Source of the DNA: Firmicutes bacterium UBA3553
GTDB taxonomy: Bacteria; Bacillota; Clostridia; Tissierellales; Sedimentibacteraceae
Assembly (NCBI GenBank): GCA_002381185.1
Contig: DFOA01000038.1
Span: 1-64,000 of the forward strand
Length of the DNA stretch: 64,000 bases
Direction: 5' to 3'
The notes beneath the pieces were generated by a model, which was not told the DNA's origin, made no database searches, and saw only the letters and a program-made list of their open reading frames with translations. Each line of letters begins with the position of its first letter. Positions within the stretch are counted from its first letter, which is position 1. Both the position numbers and the translations under genes were made by a program. Shown here piece after piece: positions 1 to 8,027 of the stretch.

Positions 1-150
1 AGCCATTAAGGCAAGCGATTTTTGCCCTTCCAATGTAAGTCCTTCTGGTGTAGAAAGATTAGTCAACACTGCATAAATAACAATACATAAAATTCCAATA
101 ATTAACTTTTTTAAATCAATTTTTTTAATTGCACTTTTTGATTGATTCAT
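1..150 (-). CDS. SLC13-type anion permease, N-terminus only
   Basis: The first 50 codons of a minus-strand gene run off the left edge of the window. It starts MNQSKSAIKKIDLKKL, followed by a hydrophobic segment and then a TPEGLTLEGQKSLALMA stretch. That stretch resembles the start of the two complete permeases at 5561-6940 and 11513-12892 (LPLEGLSSKGKMCLGLTLM). The ATG at 148-150 has an AGGAG ribosome binding site just upstream. Only the N-terminus is visible, so the substrate is unknown. Position downstream of porGDAB suggests an organic-acid permease, by inference. Confidence 0.65.
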   Translation of the reverse strand, partial: MNQSKSAIKKIDLKKLIIGILCIVIYAVLTNLSTPEGLTLEGQKSLALMA

Positions 151-228
151 GTTATATCTCCTTAGTTTTTTTTATTATACAAGAAGTATCGCACTTATAT
201 AGACCGCTATAATCCTTATTTTTATAAT

Positions 229-300
229 GTTATTCTGAGGATAAGGAAGAATCTCATCATTTATATACATGAGATCCTTCGCTTACGTTCAGGACGATAG
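229..300. repeat. Imperfect inverted repeat (REP/MITE-like hairpin)
   Basis: The left arm reads GTTATTCTGAGG...GAATCTCA and the right arm TGAGATCCTTCG...CAGGACGATAG. Together they make a long imperfect hairpin just downstream of the porB stop. It resembles the dispersed ATTCTGAGCGAAGCGAAGAATCTC elements common in Clostridia (recognised from memory). It may also end por transcription. Confidence 0.55.
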
Positions 301-329
301 TGTCCGCATGTGCAATTTCTCAATATAAA

Positions 330-1211
330 CTAATTATTCATACTTTCAAGTTGCTTAATATATCTTTCATAGTTTTTAGTTGTAAGTTGTTGAAGTTCTT
401 CTCTTTGTTCTTTAGTCATATGTTTGAATCTTCCTTGAGATCCAACATATTCTTCAACAGGTTTTAATTCTTTTGGCTTATTATTTATTGTAACTTTACC
501 ATCTTCATATTCATAAAGAATCCAGCTTCCTGTTTGAACTGCAGATCTGGCTAATTCGATTGTTTTAGCAGGATCATATTTCCAACCTGAAGGACATGGA
601 GATTGAATATGAAGCATTGCAGGACCATCTGTATCCTTAGCTTTTTGTACTTTTTTTCTAAGATCATTTAAATTATGAATAGAAGCTGTAGCAGCATAAG
701 GAATATCATGTGCTATTGCTATTTGCACCAAGTTTTTCTTCGCAGTTGGTTTACCTGCCGGAGTAGTAGTAGTACTTGCATAATAAGGAGTAGCACTGCT
801 TCCTTGAGTTCCGGTATTCATGTAAGCTTCATTGTCATAGCATATATAAACTATTCTGTCTCTTCTCTCTAATGCCCCAGATAAAGATTGTAAACCTATA
901 TCTGCAGTTGCACCATCACCAGCAAATGCAACGACAGTTGTATGGGTATTTCCCTGAGCTGTCAATGCGGCTCTGACACCTGCTGCACAAGCTGCGGTAT
1001 TTTCAAGGTTGCCTTGGAAACCTGCTATTTTTAAACCTGATACATCTCCAAACCCAGAGAACAATGCTGAACATCCTGGTGGAATTAAAATTATTGTATC
1101 TTCACCTAGTACATCCAATACATTTCTCATGATCAGTTCCATTCCACAGCCGGCACATGCGCTGACTCCATGAGCTACTAAGCCTTTTGAGTTATGTTGT
1201 AAATCAAACAT
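330..1211 (-). CDS. porB: 2-oxoacid (pyruvate) ferredoxin oxidoreductase, beta subunit
   Basis: Thiamine-diphosphate-binding subunit of a four-subunit oxidoreductase that converts pyruvate (or a related 2-oxoacid), CoA and oxidised ferredoxin to acyl-CoA, CO2 and reduced ferredoxin. The 293 aa carry the CAGCGM cluster-ligand motif near residue 19, the ThDP motif GDGATADIG near residue 98 and the NEAYMNTG signature, all typical of PorB. Its ATG overlaps the porA stop by 8 nt, so translation is coupled. Last gene of porGDAB. Pyruvate is the most likely substrate, but 2-ketoisovalerate-type enzymes are close relatives. Confidence 0.9.
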   Translation of the reverse strand: MFDLQHNSKGLVAHGVSACAGCGMELIMRNVLDVLGEDTIILIPPGCSALFSGFGDVSGLKIAGFQGNLENTAACAAGVRAALTAQGNTHTTVVAFAGDGATADIGLQSLSGALERRDRIVYICYDNEAYMNTGTQGSSATPYYASTTTTPAGKPTAKKNLVQIAIAHDIPYAATASIHNLNDLRKKVQKAKDTDGPAMLHIQSPCPSGWKYDPAKTIELARSAVQTGSWILYEYEDGKVTINNKPKELKPVEEYVGSQGRFKHMTKEQREELQQLTTKNYERYIKQLESMNN

Positions 1212-2409
1212 TTTTTACCACCTTTCTAATATCTAAAGGATTTTCTTTAAGATCCATCCATTCAGTGTGCTCTGTTCTTTTGCCTTCTTTAATCTCAAGC
1301 AATTCATTGTATACTTTTTCTAAGTTTTGAACTGTAACGTCTCTTCCGCCCAGACCACCTACATAATGCCTGATATCACAGTTTTCACCCAGCATAAGGG
1401 CTGATGTTTCACACCAGACAGGACCACCTTGACTTCCTAATCCTGCACTTCTATCAAATACGCCAATTACTTTTTTACCTGTTAAAACTTCTTTAAGTTG
1501 CTTTACAGGGAATGGTCTAAATACAGTTACCTTAGCTAGTCCAACTTTTTTGCCTTCTTCTCTCATTTTATCAACAACATATTTGGCTGTTCCGCACATA
1601 GAGCCTAAAGCAACAAGAACAACATCAGCATCTTCAGTTTTATAACCTTCAACAACATCAATCTTTCTTCCGAATTTTTCTTCAAACTTCTTAGCTGCTT
1701 CTTCAAATACTTCTATGGCATGGTCCATTGCATATTTTTGTTGATATCTCATTTCTGTATATTCGCCGTTTCCTGTTAAGTCACAGCAAAACATCGGATC
1801 TTGAGAATCAAGATAAGTATTATGTCTCTTGTAAGGTCCTACAAATTCATCTACTGATTCCTGGGCAGGAACATCTAATTTCTGCATTGAGTGAGATAAG
1901 AAAAATCCATCTAAACACACCATTGCAGGCATTAATACTCTTGCGTCTTCTGCAACTCTATATGATAAAAGTGTTAAATCTAATACTTCTTGTACATTTT
2001 GACAGTAGAATTGCATCCATCCTAAATCTCTTGCTGCCATTGCATCACCGTGTTCACACCATAATGACCAAGGTGCTGCAACTCCCCTGTTTACTACAGG
2101 CATAACTATTGGAAGCCTGTTTCCTGATGTCATACTTAATACTTCATGCATTAAAGCTAAACCATTAGAAGCAGTTGCTGTAGCAGCTCTGACTCCGGTT
2201 AATGCAGCTGTTGTAGCAACAGATAAGGCGCTATGTTCAGATTCAACACGAACATATTCAGCTTTAAGTTCTCCCGAAGCAACTATCTCAGAAAGTTTTT
2301 CTGATATTGTGCTCTGTGGTGTAATAGGATACGCTGATATAACTTGTACTTTAGCTAATTTCATTGCCTCAACTGCTGCTCCGTTACCATCTAACATTTT
2401 ATATGCCAT
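1204..2409 (-). CDS. porA: 2-oxoacid (pyruvate) ferredoxin oxidoreductase, alpha subunit
   Basis: Alpha subunit of the PorGDAB complex, 401 aa, normal family length. The N-terminal pyrimidine-binding region carries the YPITPQS motif (about residues 27-33) and the VESEHSA motif (about 56-62) typical of PorA. A C-terminal transketolase-C-like region includes VTVFRPFP. The ATG overlaps the porD stop (TAATG) and is preceded by AGAGGTG. The alpha and beta chains together form the ThDP active site. Exact 2-oxoacid specificity cannot be read from sequence alone. Confidence 0.9.
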   Translation of the reverse strand: MAYKMLDGNGAAVEAMKLAKVQVISAYPITPQSTISEKLSEIVASGELKAEYVRVESEHSALSVATTAALTGVRAATATASNGLALMHEVLSMTSGNRLPIVMPVVNRGVAAPWSLWCEHGDAMAARDLGWMQFYCQNVQEVLDLTLLSYRVAEDARVLMPAMVCLDGFFLSHSMQKLDVPAQESVDEFVGPYKRHNTYLDSQDPMFCCDLTGNGEYTEMRYQQKYAMDHAIEVFEEAAKKFEEKFGRKIDVVEGYKTEDADVVLVALGSMCGTAKYVVDKMREEGKKVGLAKVTVFRPFPVKQLKEVLTGKKVIGVFDRSAGLGSQGGPVWCETSALMLGENCDIRHYVGGLGGRDVTVQNLEKVYNELLEIKEGKRTEHTEWMDLKENPLDIRKVVKNV

Positions 2410-2714
2410 TATTCTTCACCTCTTTCTGGTACCATCTTCATACATTTTGTCGGACATTCGTTTACGCAAATTCCACAACCTTTACAGTAATCAAAGTCAA
2501 ATACTATACATTCTTTTTGTTCTTTTTTCACATATACAACATTAGCAGGACAAAATTTTTCACATGTTCCGCATTTAATACATTTATCATAATCGACTAC
2601 CGGTCTTTCAAGTCTCCAGCTTCCTGTATTATCAGCACCAAATTTAGTTGCGCACGGGCCAAATACTCTATGCCTTTTTAATTCTGTTGTATGCGTCTCT
2701 TGCTGCTTTTGCAT
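2409..2714 (-). CDS. porD: 2-oxoacid ferredoxin oxidoreductase, delta subunit (2x[4Fe-4S])
   Basis: Small ferredoxin-like subunit that passes electrons from the ThDP site to external ferredoxin. Two classical [4Fe-4S] motifs are visible: CIKCGTCEKFCP and CKGCGICVNECP. The frame stays open to a TTG at 2738, but the ATG at 2714 is preferred. Either start overlaps the 3' end of porG, so the genes are translationally coupled. The N-terminal stretch HRVFGPCATKFG matches the family. About 101 aa from the chosen start. Confidence 0.88.
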   Translation of the reverse strand: MQKQQETHTTELKRHRVFGPCATKFGADNTGSWRLERPVVDYDKCIKCGTCEKFCPANVVYVKKEQKECIVFDFDYCKGCGICVNECPTKCMKMVPERGEE

Positions 2715-3219
2715 TCTTAACACCTGCCTTTTCACCAAATGAGTCTATAATAGCTTTTTCTACTGATTCAATTTTTACAACACCGGCTCCTGCTAATGCA
2801 CCTAGCATAGAACCATTTGGAATTTTTAATCCTATATTTTCATAAGCTATTTCTGTTCCATCTACATAATATATTTCTTTAAAATTATATTTTTTAAATT
2901 CATTAAGCACTTTTTCGTCTTCTGTGTTTAAAACAAGAATACTGTCTTCGCCAATACCTTCTGCAATATTTATACCTTTGTCTACAACTGTGTGATCCAT
3001 TACCAACACAACGTCAGGCTGGTAAACAAAAGAGTTTATCAACACAGGTTTTTCATCCGTAATAATACTTGTATTTACAGGTGCTCCTCTTCTTTCATGG
3101 CCATATGCAGGAACTGTTATTGCATACTTGTCCTCAAATAATGATGTAGCTTCTGAAAATATCTTCCCAGCAGTTACAACACCCTGGCCTCCTAAACCAT
3201 AAAACTTGAATCTAATCAT
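2668..3219 (-). CDS. porG: 2-oxoacid ferredoxin oxidoreductase, gamma subunit
   Basis: Gamma subunit, 183 aa, first gene of the operon. The N-terminal GLGGQGVVTAGKI motif (about residues 8-20) and the GHERRGAPVNTSI segment are characteristic of PorG. This subunit completes the 2-oxoacid oxidoreductase and contributes to CoA handling in the family. Gene order G-D-A-B matches the archaeal and Thermotoga-type four-subunit enzymes, not the fused clostridial PFOR. Expression is likely driven by the promoter at 3338-3366 and controlled at the palindrome at 3305-3321. Confidence 0.9.
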   Translation of the reverse strand: MIRFKFYGLGGQGVVTAGKIFSEATSLFEDKYAITVPAYGHERRGAPVNTSIITDEKPVLINSFVYQPDVVLVMDHTVVDKGINIAEGIGEDSILVLNTEDEKVLNEFKKYNFKEIYYVDGTEIAYENIGLKIPNGSMLGALAGAGVVKIESVEKAIIDSFGEKAGVKNAKAARDAYNRIKKA

Positions 3220-3304
3220 TTTCGATGATCCTACCTTTCATATCATTTATGAAATATATTGTTTTCCTATAAAAGAAAACTAGGCAATAATTATTATTGC
3301 GTTC

Positions 3305-3321
3305 CGCCATGATAAATGGCG
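3305..3321. promoter_or_regulatory. Operator-like palindrome in por leader
   Basis: CGCCAT-gataa-ATGGCG is a perfect 6-bp inverted repeat located just downstream of the por promoter -10 box. Its core ATGATAAA recurs in the IclR gene leader and in the hairpin at 3376-3404. A repressor bound here would block por transcription. The adjacent IclR protein is the obvious candidate (inference). Confidence 0.55.
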
Positions 3322-3337
3322 TTTCGTTTATGGATAC

Positions 3338-3366
3338 ATTATAAGATAAAAAAACAGTTTTGTCAA
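3338..3366 (-). promoter_or_regulatory. Sigma-A promoter for porGDAB
   Basis: On the minus strand TTGACA (3361-3366) and TATAAT (3338-3343) are separated by exactly 17 bp. Both hexamers match consensus perfectly, predicting a strong promoter about 120 nt before porG. Confidence 0.85.
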
Positions 3367-3375
3367 TAAAAAAAT

Positions 3376-3404
3376 CGCTATGATAAACACCATTTATCAT
3401 AGCG
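3376..3404 (-). terminator. Rho-independent terminator after iclR
   Basis: Perfect 12-bp inverted repeat (CGCTATGATAAA / TTTATCATAGCG) with a 5-nt loop. On the minus strand it is followed by ATTTTTTTATT. It ends iclR transcription upstream of the por promoter. The stem also contains the ATGATAAA motif of the neighbouring operators. Confidence 0.75.
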
Positions 3405-3447
3405 GAACAATATTATTTTTACTGGAATTTTAATAATTTTATTTACT

Positions 3448-4233
3448 TCATGAGATTTTTTCTTTATACCCCATCGCAGCAGATACTTCATTGGCTGTTT
3501 CTTTAAGTGATGACAGCAGTCCTTTTTTATTCTTTTCCATCCTTGCAGTTGGTCCTGACATACTGATTCCTGCAATTACTTTACCGCTTATATCTTTAAT
3601 AGGTACGGCATAACAGGTTAGACCATCTTCGCTTTCTTCTAAGTCTTCTCCATACCCCTGCTCTTTTATCTTTTTCAACAATTTTATCAATTCATCATGG
3701 TCTGTTATAGTATTTTCAGTTAATTTTGCTAAATTACATGAGCGGATCTTTTTCTCCATTTCTTCATCTAACTTATGAGATATCAAAACTTTACCGGTAG
3801 CTGTTGCATAAAAGGACATCCTGCTGCCTACTCTGGAAGCCATTTGAATAGTAGATGTGCTTGATTCCTTTGCAATAAAAATTACTTTTAAATCATCATC
3901 TAAAATACCAAGATGAACTGTTTCATTATGTTCATCTCTCAATTTCTCCAAGTATGGTTTTATTAATGAAATTATATCTAAGTTTTCTAAAACAATGGTT
4001 CCATAATGGGCAAATTTAATGCCTAATCTATATTTAGCATCCGATGTTTTAAAAACATAATCCTTTTTTTCAAGTGTATAAAGCATCCTGAACACACTTG
4101 CTTTACCTAGATTTAAAGCTTTACTTATTTCAGCAACTCCCATTTCCTCATGGTGGCTTAAAAAATCTAAAACTTCTAAAGTATTATATACCGAGCTCAT
4201 TAAATACTTATCTTTCTCTATATCCTCTGACAT
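3448..4233 (-). CDS. IclR-family transcriptional regulator
   Basis: 261-aa regulator with an N-terminal winged helix (NTLEVLDFLSHHEEMGVAEI, then KASVFRMLYTLEKKDYV) and a C-terminal IclR ligand domain ending in AGISMSGPTARM. The start chosen is the ATG at 4233, which has AGGAGG six bases upstream. A further in-frame ATG at 4254 lies inside the operator-like palindrome and lacks a ribosome binding site. It sits between the decarboxylation genes and porGDAB and shares operator-like motifs with both its own leader and the por leader, suggesting autoregulation and control of por. The ligand is unknown; aromatic or organic acids are typical for the family. Confidence 0.88.
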   Translation of the reverse strand: MSEDIEKDKYLMSSVYNTLEVLDFLSHHEEMGVAEISKALNLGKASVFRMLYTLEKKDYVFKTSDAKYRLGIKFAHYGTIVLENLDIISLIKPYLEKLRDEHNETVHLGILDDDLKVIFIAKESSTSTIQMASRVGSRMSFYATATGKVLISHKLDEEMEKKIRSCNLAKLTENTITDHDELIKLLKKIKEQGYGEDLEESEDGLTCYAVPIKDISGKVIAGISMSGPTARMEKNKKGLLSSLKETANEVSAAMGYKEKIS

Positions 4234-4245
4234 TCTCGTCCTCCT

Positions 4246-4258
4246 GTTTATCATAAAC
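4246..4258. promoter_or_regulatory. Operator-like palindrome in iclR leader
   Basis: GTTTATCATAAAC is a perfect 13-bp palindrome lying between a TATAAT-like -10 (4268-4273, minus) and the AGGAGG of iclR. The position fits autorepression, and the motif is related to that at 3305-3321. Confidence 0.55.
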
Positions 4259-4273
4259 GTTTTTAGTATTATA

Positions 4274-4567
4274 ATAGCACATCAAATATGCATAATTATA
4301 ACACATACATATTTATAAAGCTACTAACACTTCTCTATAGTACATCTTACTTACTCATAGTAAATGTCGAATTATGATAAAAATCATTAAGCTCTTAATA
4401 ATAACAGGCAACTCTGATACAAAACCATTATTCCTCTTATAGAAAATATGATCTTACATCGTCTATAAATAATGGATTTTACATATAATACATTTTATAC
4501 AAATTAAATAAAAATCTCAATATAAACACTGAAAATTTTTATATTAACCTATTATTTAATATAGTAA
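4274..4567. other. AT-rich intergenic region
   Basis: Roughly 290 bp between lpdD and iclR. It holds the upstream part of the iclR promoter region and one more ATGATAAA half-site near 4376. No coding potential or strong structure is seen. Confidence 0.5.
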
Positions 4568-4594
4568 AAAAGTAGGTTTATCAATCCTACTTTT
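4568..4594 (-). terminator. Terminator after lpdD
   Basis: Stem AAAAGTAGG / CCTACTTTT overlaps the lpdD stop codon and is followed on the minus strand by a T run. The equivalent hairpin after the second ubiX (10871-10898) has nearly the same stem. Confidence 0.75.
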
Positions 4595-4982
4595 AACTTT
4601 TTATTTTATTAACATTTTCAATAATAGAGTCTAAAAGGTTATTTACATTATCAAGCAATATTTGAAATTCTTCTTGCTTGATATTATCAACATGTATACC
4701 TACAGTTACAGTTACAGTACAATCAAGTGCAGTTGATAAATACTTGGCTGCCTTATATGATAATTCATCTTCTCTATGTCCTTGCACACATATAACACTT
4801 GTTGATGCAGTTCGTTTTTTACCATCTTTAAATTCCAGCCTTGGTACCGCAATAGCTGAAGCCCCAATATGATATTTTTCACCGCCGCCTATTGTAACAT
4901 TTAAATCATTTCCGCAAAGTACAGCAATAGTTTCTACAACATATCTTCCACTTCCAACCTTTAAATTAAAGCTTTGAATCAC
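4593..4982 (-). CDS. LpdD-like prenylated-flavin chaperone protein
   Basis: 129-aa protein starting MIQSFNLKVGSGRY, from a GTG at 4982 with GGGAGGGA just upstream. It overlaps the 3' end of ubiX by 17 nt, so it is translationally coupled. Glycine-rich IGGGEKYHIGASAIA and the ICVQGHREDEL segment resemble LpdD-type proteins of gallate/hydroxybenzoate decarboxylase clusters. These are described as small partners that handle prenylated FMN. No catalytic motif is visible. A second, internally deleted copy lies at 9690-9781. The assignment rests on family memory and on the strict ubiX/ubiD context. Confidence 0.65.
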   Translation of the reverse strand: MIQSFNLKVGSGRYVVETIAVLCGNDLNVTIGGGEKYHIGASAIAVPRLEFKDGKKRTASTSVICVQGHREDELSYKAAKYLSTALDCTVTVTVGIHVDNIKQEEFQILLDNVNNLLDSIIENVNKIKS

Positions 4983-5544
4983 TATCTGTTCCCTCCCATG
5001 CAATAAACTTTTTGTGATCTAGTCCAAACTGCATAAGCACTTTGCCAATTATATGATTAATTTGTTCTTCTATTGTATGAGGGTTGTTGTAAAAAGTCAG
5101 TATAGGAGGAATAATTACACAGCCTAAATCAGAAGCTTCTTTCATATTTCTTATGTGCAATTTCCCAAAAGGCATTTCACGAGGAACTAATATAACTTTC
5201 CGATTCTCCTTTAAACACACATCTACTGCCCGAATAAGCAAATTTTCCGCATACCCTGTGGCAATACCAGATAATGTCTTCATACTGCACGGTATAACAA
5301 TCATTCCATCCGTTTTAAATGAGCCGCTTGATATGGAAGCAGCCAAATTTTTATTGCTGTGCACAAAATCTGCCATTTTTTCAACATCTTCTATTTTCAA
5401 ATCAGTTTCAAGTCCAAATGTTACTCTGGCACCTTCTGAAATTACTAAATGTGTCTCACATTCAGGATATGCTTTTAAAGCCCTTAACATATGATATCCT
5501 AATACAACTCCGCTGGCTCCGGATATTCCTACTATTAATCTCAT
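4966..5544 (-). CDS. ubiX: Flavin prenyltransferase UbiX/Pad1
   Basis: 192-aa enzyme that adds a dimethylallyl unit to FMN to make prenylated FMN, the cofactor of UbiD decarboxylases. Typical features: the N-terminal GISGASGVVLG loop, IPCSMKTLSGIATG around residues 85-98, and VPREMPFGKLHIRNM around 120-134. It is about 85% similar to the copy at 10927-11496. Lies between the permease (16-nt gap) and the lpdD-like gene, and probably supplies cofactor to UbiD encoded at 8028-9506. Confidence 0.93.
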   Translation of the reverse strand: MRLIVGISGASGVVLGYHMLRALKAYPECETHLVISEGARVTFGLETDLKIEDVEKMADFVHSNKNLAASISSGSFKTDGMIVIPCSMKTLSGIATGYAENLLIRAVDVCLKENRKVILVPREMPFGKLHIRNMKEASDLGCVIIPPILTFYNNPHTIEEQINHIIGKVLMQFGLDHKKFIAWEGTDSDSKL

Positions 5545-5560
5545 GATTTCTCCTTAGTTA

Positions 5561-6940
5561 CTAAAACAAACCTATTATCTGCCAATATGCAACTTCAACC
5601 AATACTACAACAAATATAACTATTGTCAAAGGAATCCCAAGACGCATAGCTTCTTTTTGACTATACATGCCATTTTCTTCACCTTGACCAACGAGAATAT
5701 TCAAATGATGGAAAGGTAAAATATAGTGAATGCCAATCGCTGAATAAACTAATAATGTTGTAATTATTGGACTGATTCCCATTGGTTCTGTAAAAATTAA
5801 CAGTGCGGGTATTGCTATACCCATTACTGCTATTACACTTCCAAGAACCATGTGAATTCCTATTGATATAACAGCAATTATTGCCGCAAGTACATATGGA
5901 TTTGAAGGTATTGATGATGGCAGAATAGTCTCAGCTATCCAAGTATTCATTCCTGTTACTGCACCAACTTTTCCAATTGTCATAGCAGCGGTTAAAAATA
6001 AAAGTACGTGAACAGGAACTTCACCCCATTGTTTTGGTGTTAATATTCCTCCTATTAACGGGAAGCTCATTAACATTGCAATAAGTAATGTAATCCATCC
6101 GATATTAATTCCGTGAATAGAATCTGTCATCCATAATATTACTGCAATTGCAAGCCATACAATAGTTCTTTTTTCGATATCTGAAATGGGCCCTAATGCA
6201 TTAAGTTTTTCTTTTATCTCTTCTTTATTTATTCTCACTTCCTGAGATGGTTTAAATAAAACAAGTAGTAAAATACATGTTATTATACTTGCTACTATAT
6301 TTGGCGGTCCCATGTAAACAAACCATTGTATCCAACTAACAGTCATTCCTGAAGCCTGAACAGCAAGTGGATTTATTACGCTATCTCCTGTTAAGAAAAT
6401 CATTGATACCGGAACAGAAGCAGCAAATACTGCAAATCCAATTTTTATTGCATCCTCCTTAGGTATTTTCGCGCTTTTAATTACTACTGTCATAACTGAC
6501 ATAATCAAAAATGCTCTTGGCCAAGGGTGAGGTATTAAAACACTCAAAATAAATGTAAGTGCAAATATTGATATAATAATGCTTTTATATGAACTCACAA
6601 ATTTAATTATAAATCCATATGCTATTCTTTCACCTAATCCTGAGCTTTTTACGGCTGAAGCTATTAAATATGCACCTATAACCAAGTACATTGTGCTTCC
6701 AATCCAGGGTGAAAAAACAACAGCGGGTTCTGCTACCTGAAATATTACTAATAGTGCTAAATAAAGACCCGATGCATATCCGGATTGAACAATTTGAAAT
6801 GCCCAGAACACTACAGTCATAAGTGTTAAGCCAAGACACATTTTCCCTTTTGAAGATAAGCCTTCTAAAGGAAGAATATTAATCAGTACTGCTGCCGCAA
6901 TTCCTAATATCAACCCTAATACGCTTTTATTCTTATTCAT
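5561..6940 (-). CDS. SLC13/DASS-type anion permease (copy 1)
   Basis: 459-aa polytopic membrane protein with about 11-12 hydrophobic segments, including a conserved FSPWIGSTMYLVIGAYLIASA stretch and GSVIAVMGIAIPALLIFTEP. It belongs to the divalent-anion/sodium symporter type of permeases. It is followed by ubiX at 16 nt and is nearly the same as the permease at 11513-12892, which is also followed by ubiX. Uptake of a hydroxyaromatic carboxylate, or export of an acid product, is inferred from context only. A terminator-like hairpin (6984-7006) precedes it. Confidence 0.82.
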   Translation of the reverse strand: MNKNKSVLGLILGIAAAVLINILPLEGLSSKGKMCLGLTLMTVVFWAFQIVQSGYASGLYLALLVIFQVAEPAVVFSPWIGSTMYLVIGAYLIASAVKSSGLGERIAYGFIIKFVSSYKSIIISIFALTFILSVLIPHPWPRAFLIMSVMTVVIKSAKIPKEDAIKIGFAVFAASVPVSMIFLTGDSVINPLAVQASGMTVSWIQWFVYMGPPNIVASIITCILLLVLFKPSQEVRINKEEIKEKLNALGPISDIEKRTIVWLAIAVILWMTDSIHGINIGWITLLIAMLMSFPLIGGILTPKQWGEVPVHVLLFLTAAMTIGKVGAVTGMNTWIAETILPSSIPSNPYVLAAIIAVISIGIHMVLGSVIAVMGIAIPALLIFTEPMGISPIITTLLVYSAIGIHYILPFHHLNILVGQGEENGMYSQKEAMRLGIPLTIVIFVVVLVEVAYWQIIGLF

Positions 6941-6983
6941 AATATTATCCTTTCTAAAACTTTAATGATTGGTTTATCAAAAA

Positions 6984-7006
6984 ATAAGGGAGCGCTAGCT
7001 CCTTAT
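6984..7006 (-). terminator. Terminator between merR and permease
   Basis: Stem ATAAGGGAGC / GCTCCTTAT with a tight loop, followed by TTTTTTG on the minus strand. It lies after the MerR gene and before permease copy 1; an equivalent hairpin precedes permease copy 2. Confidence 0.7.
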
Positions 7007-7036
7007 ACATATTTGTTTTTTAATTGTTCGTTAACA

Positions 7037-7873
7037 TTAGTTCTTCTTTCTAACAGGTATTTGTAATTGACAAAAATCCGTATCCTGATTATTTCTATAA
7101 AATGTAGTATCCAGAATACATGCATCTACAATATCTCCTACTATTTCATAATTGTTTTTATTAATCCAATCCAATAAATTATATAAATAGCTTGTTTCAT
7201 ATGGCATTGCATACTTATACATACACACATATTTTCCTGCCGGTAATACTTTTACATCATCGCCTTCCGCTGAATCAATAGGCAATGATATATAAACCCC
7301 GGCTCCTTCAAGTATATTTTCTTTACCAATACTGTCATTTAATATAATTGTTCCAAATCCTTTTGATGGCAATAAACCATAATTGGCCAGTTTCTTCCAT
7401 GCATTCATCATAGTCAAATGAAGCTCTTCCTTATTAACTTCATTTTCATATGAAATAAATATTACTTTTCTTTCAGGAAAATACTCTAATATGGGAAAAT
7501 TCAATTCATTGTTATAAACTGATGCCTTTTCATATATATTTAATCTGTTTTCAATAGATTCTTTGGCAATTTTTAGTTTTTCAATTTCATTTTCTAAATT
7601 TTCCTTATGATATTTTAGCAAAGATATGGCAGTAGTCAAGTTTCTATTGTAAATGTGTTCTTTAATCTCTTCAAGTTTAATGCCTGTTGATTTTAAAAAA
7701 CATATTTCCCTTAAAATTGGGATCTGTTTTGAGCTATAATATCTATATCCGTTTTCATCAACCATAATTGGCTTAAACAAATCAATTTTATCATAATACA
7801 ACAAGGTTTGTCTTGTTATATTATGTATTTCTGACATTTCGCTAATAGTTAAATATCTTTCTTCATTTAACAT
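7037..7873 (-). CDS. MerR-family regulator with GyrI-like effector domain
   Basis: 278 aa. Residues 7-75 form a MerR winged helix (LTISEMSEIHNITRQTLLYYDKIDLFKP, GYRYYSSKQI). A coiled-coil follows (about 85-115), then a BmrR/GyrI-like ligand-binding domain to the end. Proteins of this build usually bind small aromatic or cationic compounds and twist a long-spacer promoter into activity. Lies between ubiD copy 1 and permease copy 1 on the same strand, so control of this cassette is plausible but not shown. Confidence 0.85.
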   Translation of the reverse strand: MLNEERYLTISEMSEIHNITRQTLLYYDKIDLFKPIMVDENGYRYYSSKQIPILREICFLKSTGIKLEEIKEHIYNRNLTTAISLLKYHKENLENEIEKLKIAKESIENRLNIYEKASVYNNELNFPILEYFPERKVIFISYENEVNKEELHLTMMNAWKKLANYGLLPSKGFGTIILNDSIGKENILEGAGVYISLPIDSAEGDDVKVLPAGKYVCMYKYAMPYETSYLYNLLDWINKNNYEIVGDIVDACILDTTFYRNNQDTDFCQLQIPVRKKN

Positions 7874-8027
7874 CTCAATACCCCTTTACACATAATCATA
7901 AATAAAATTATCTTTATTATTTAGCAGGTTTTATAATATTATCCAATAAAATATTAATCCTATCAAGCAATTGCACTTATTGATGCTGCGCCAAAAACCT
8001 TTAGCATGTCCTCTTAAAAATAATGAC

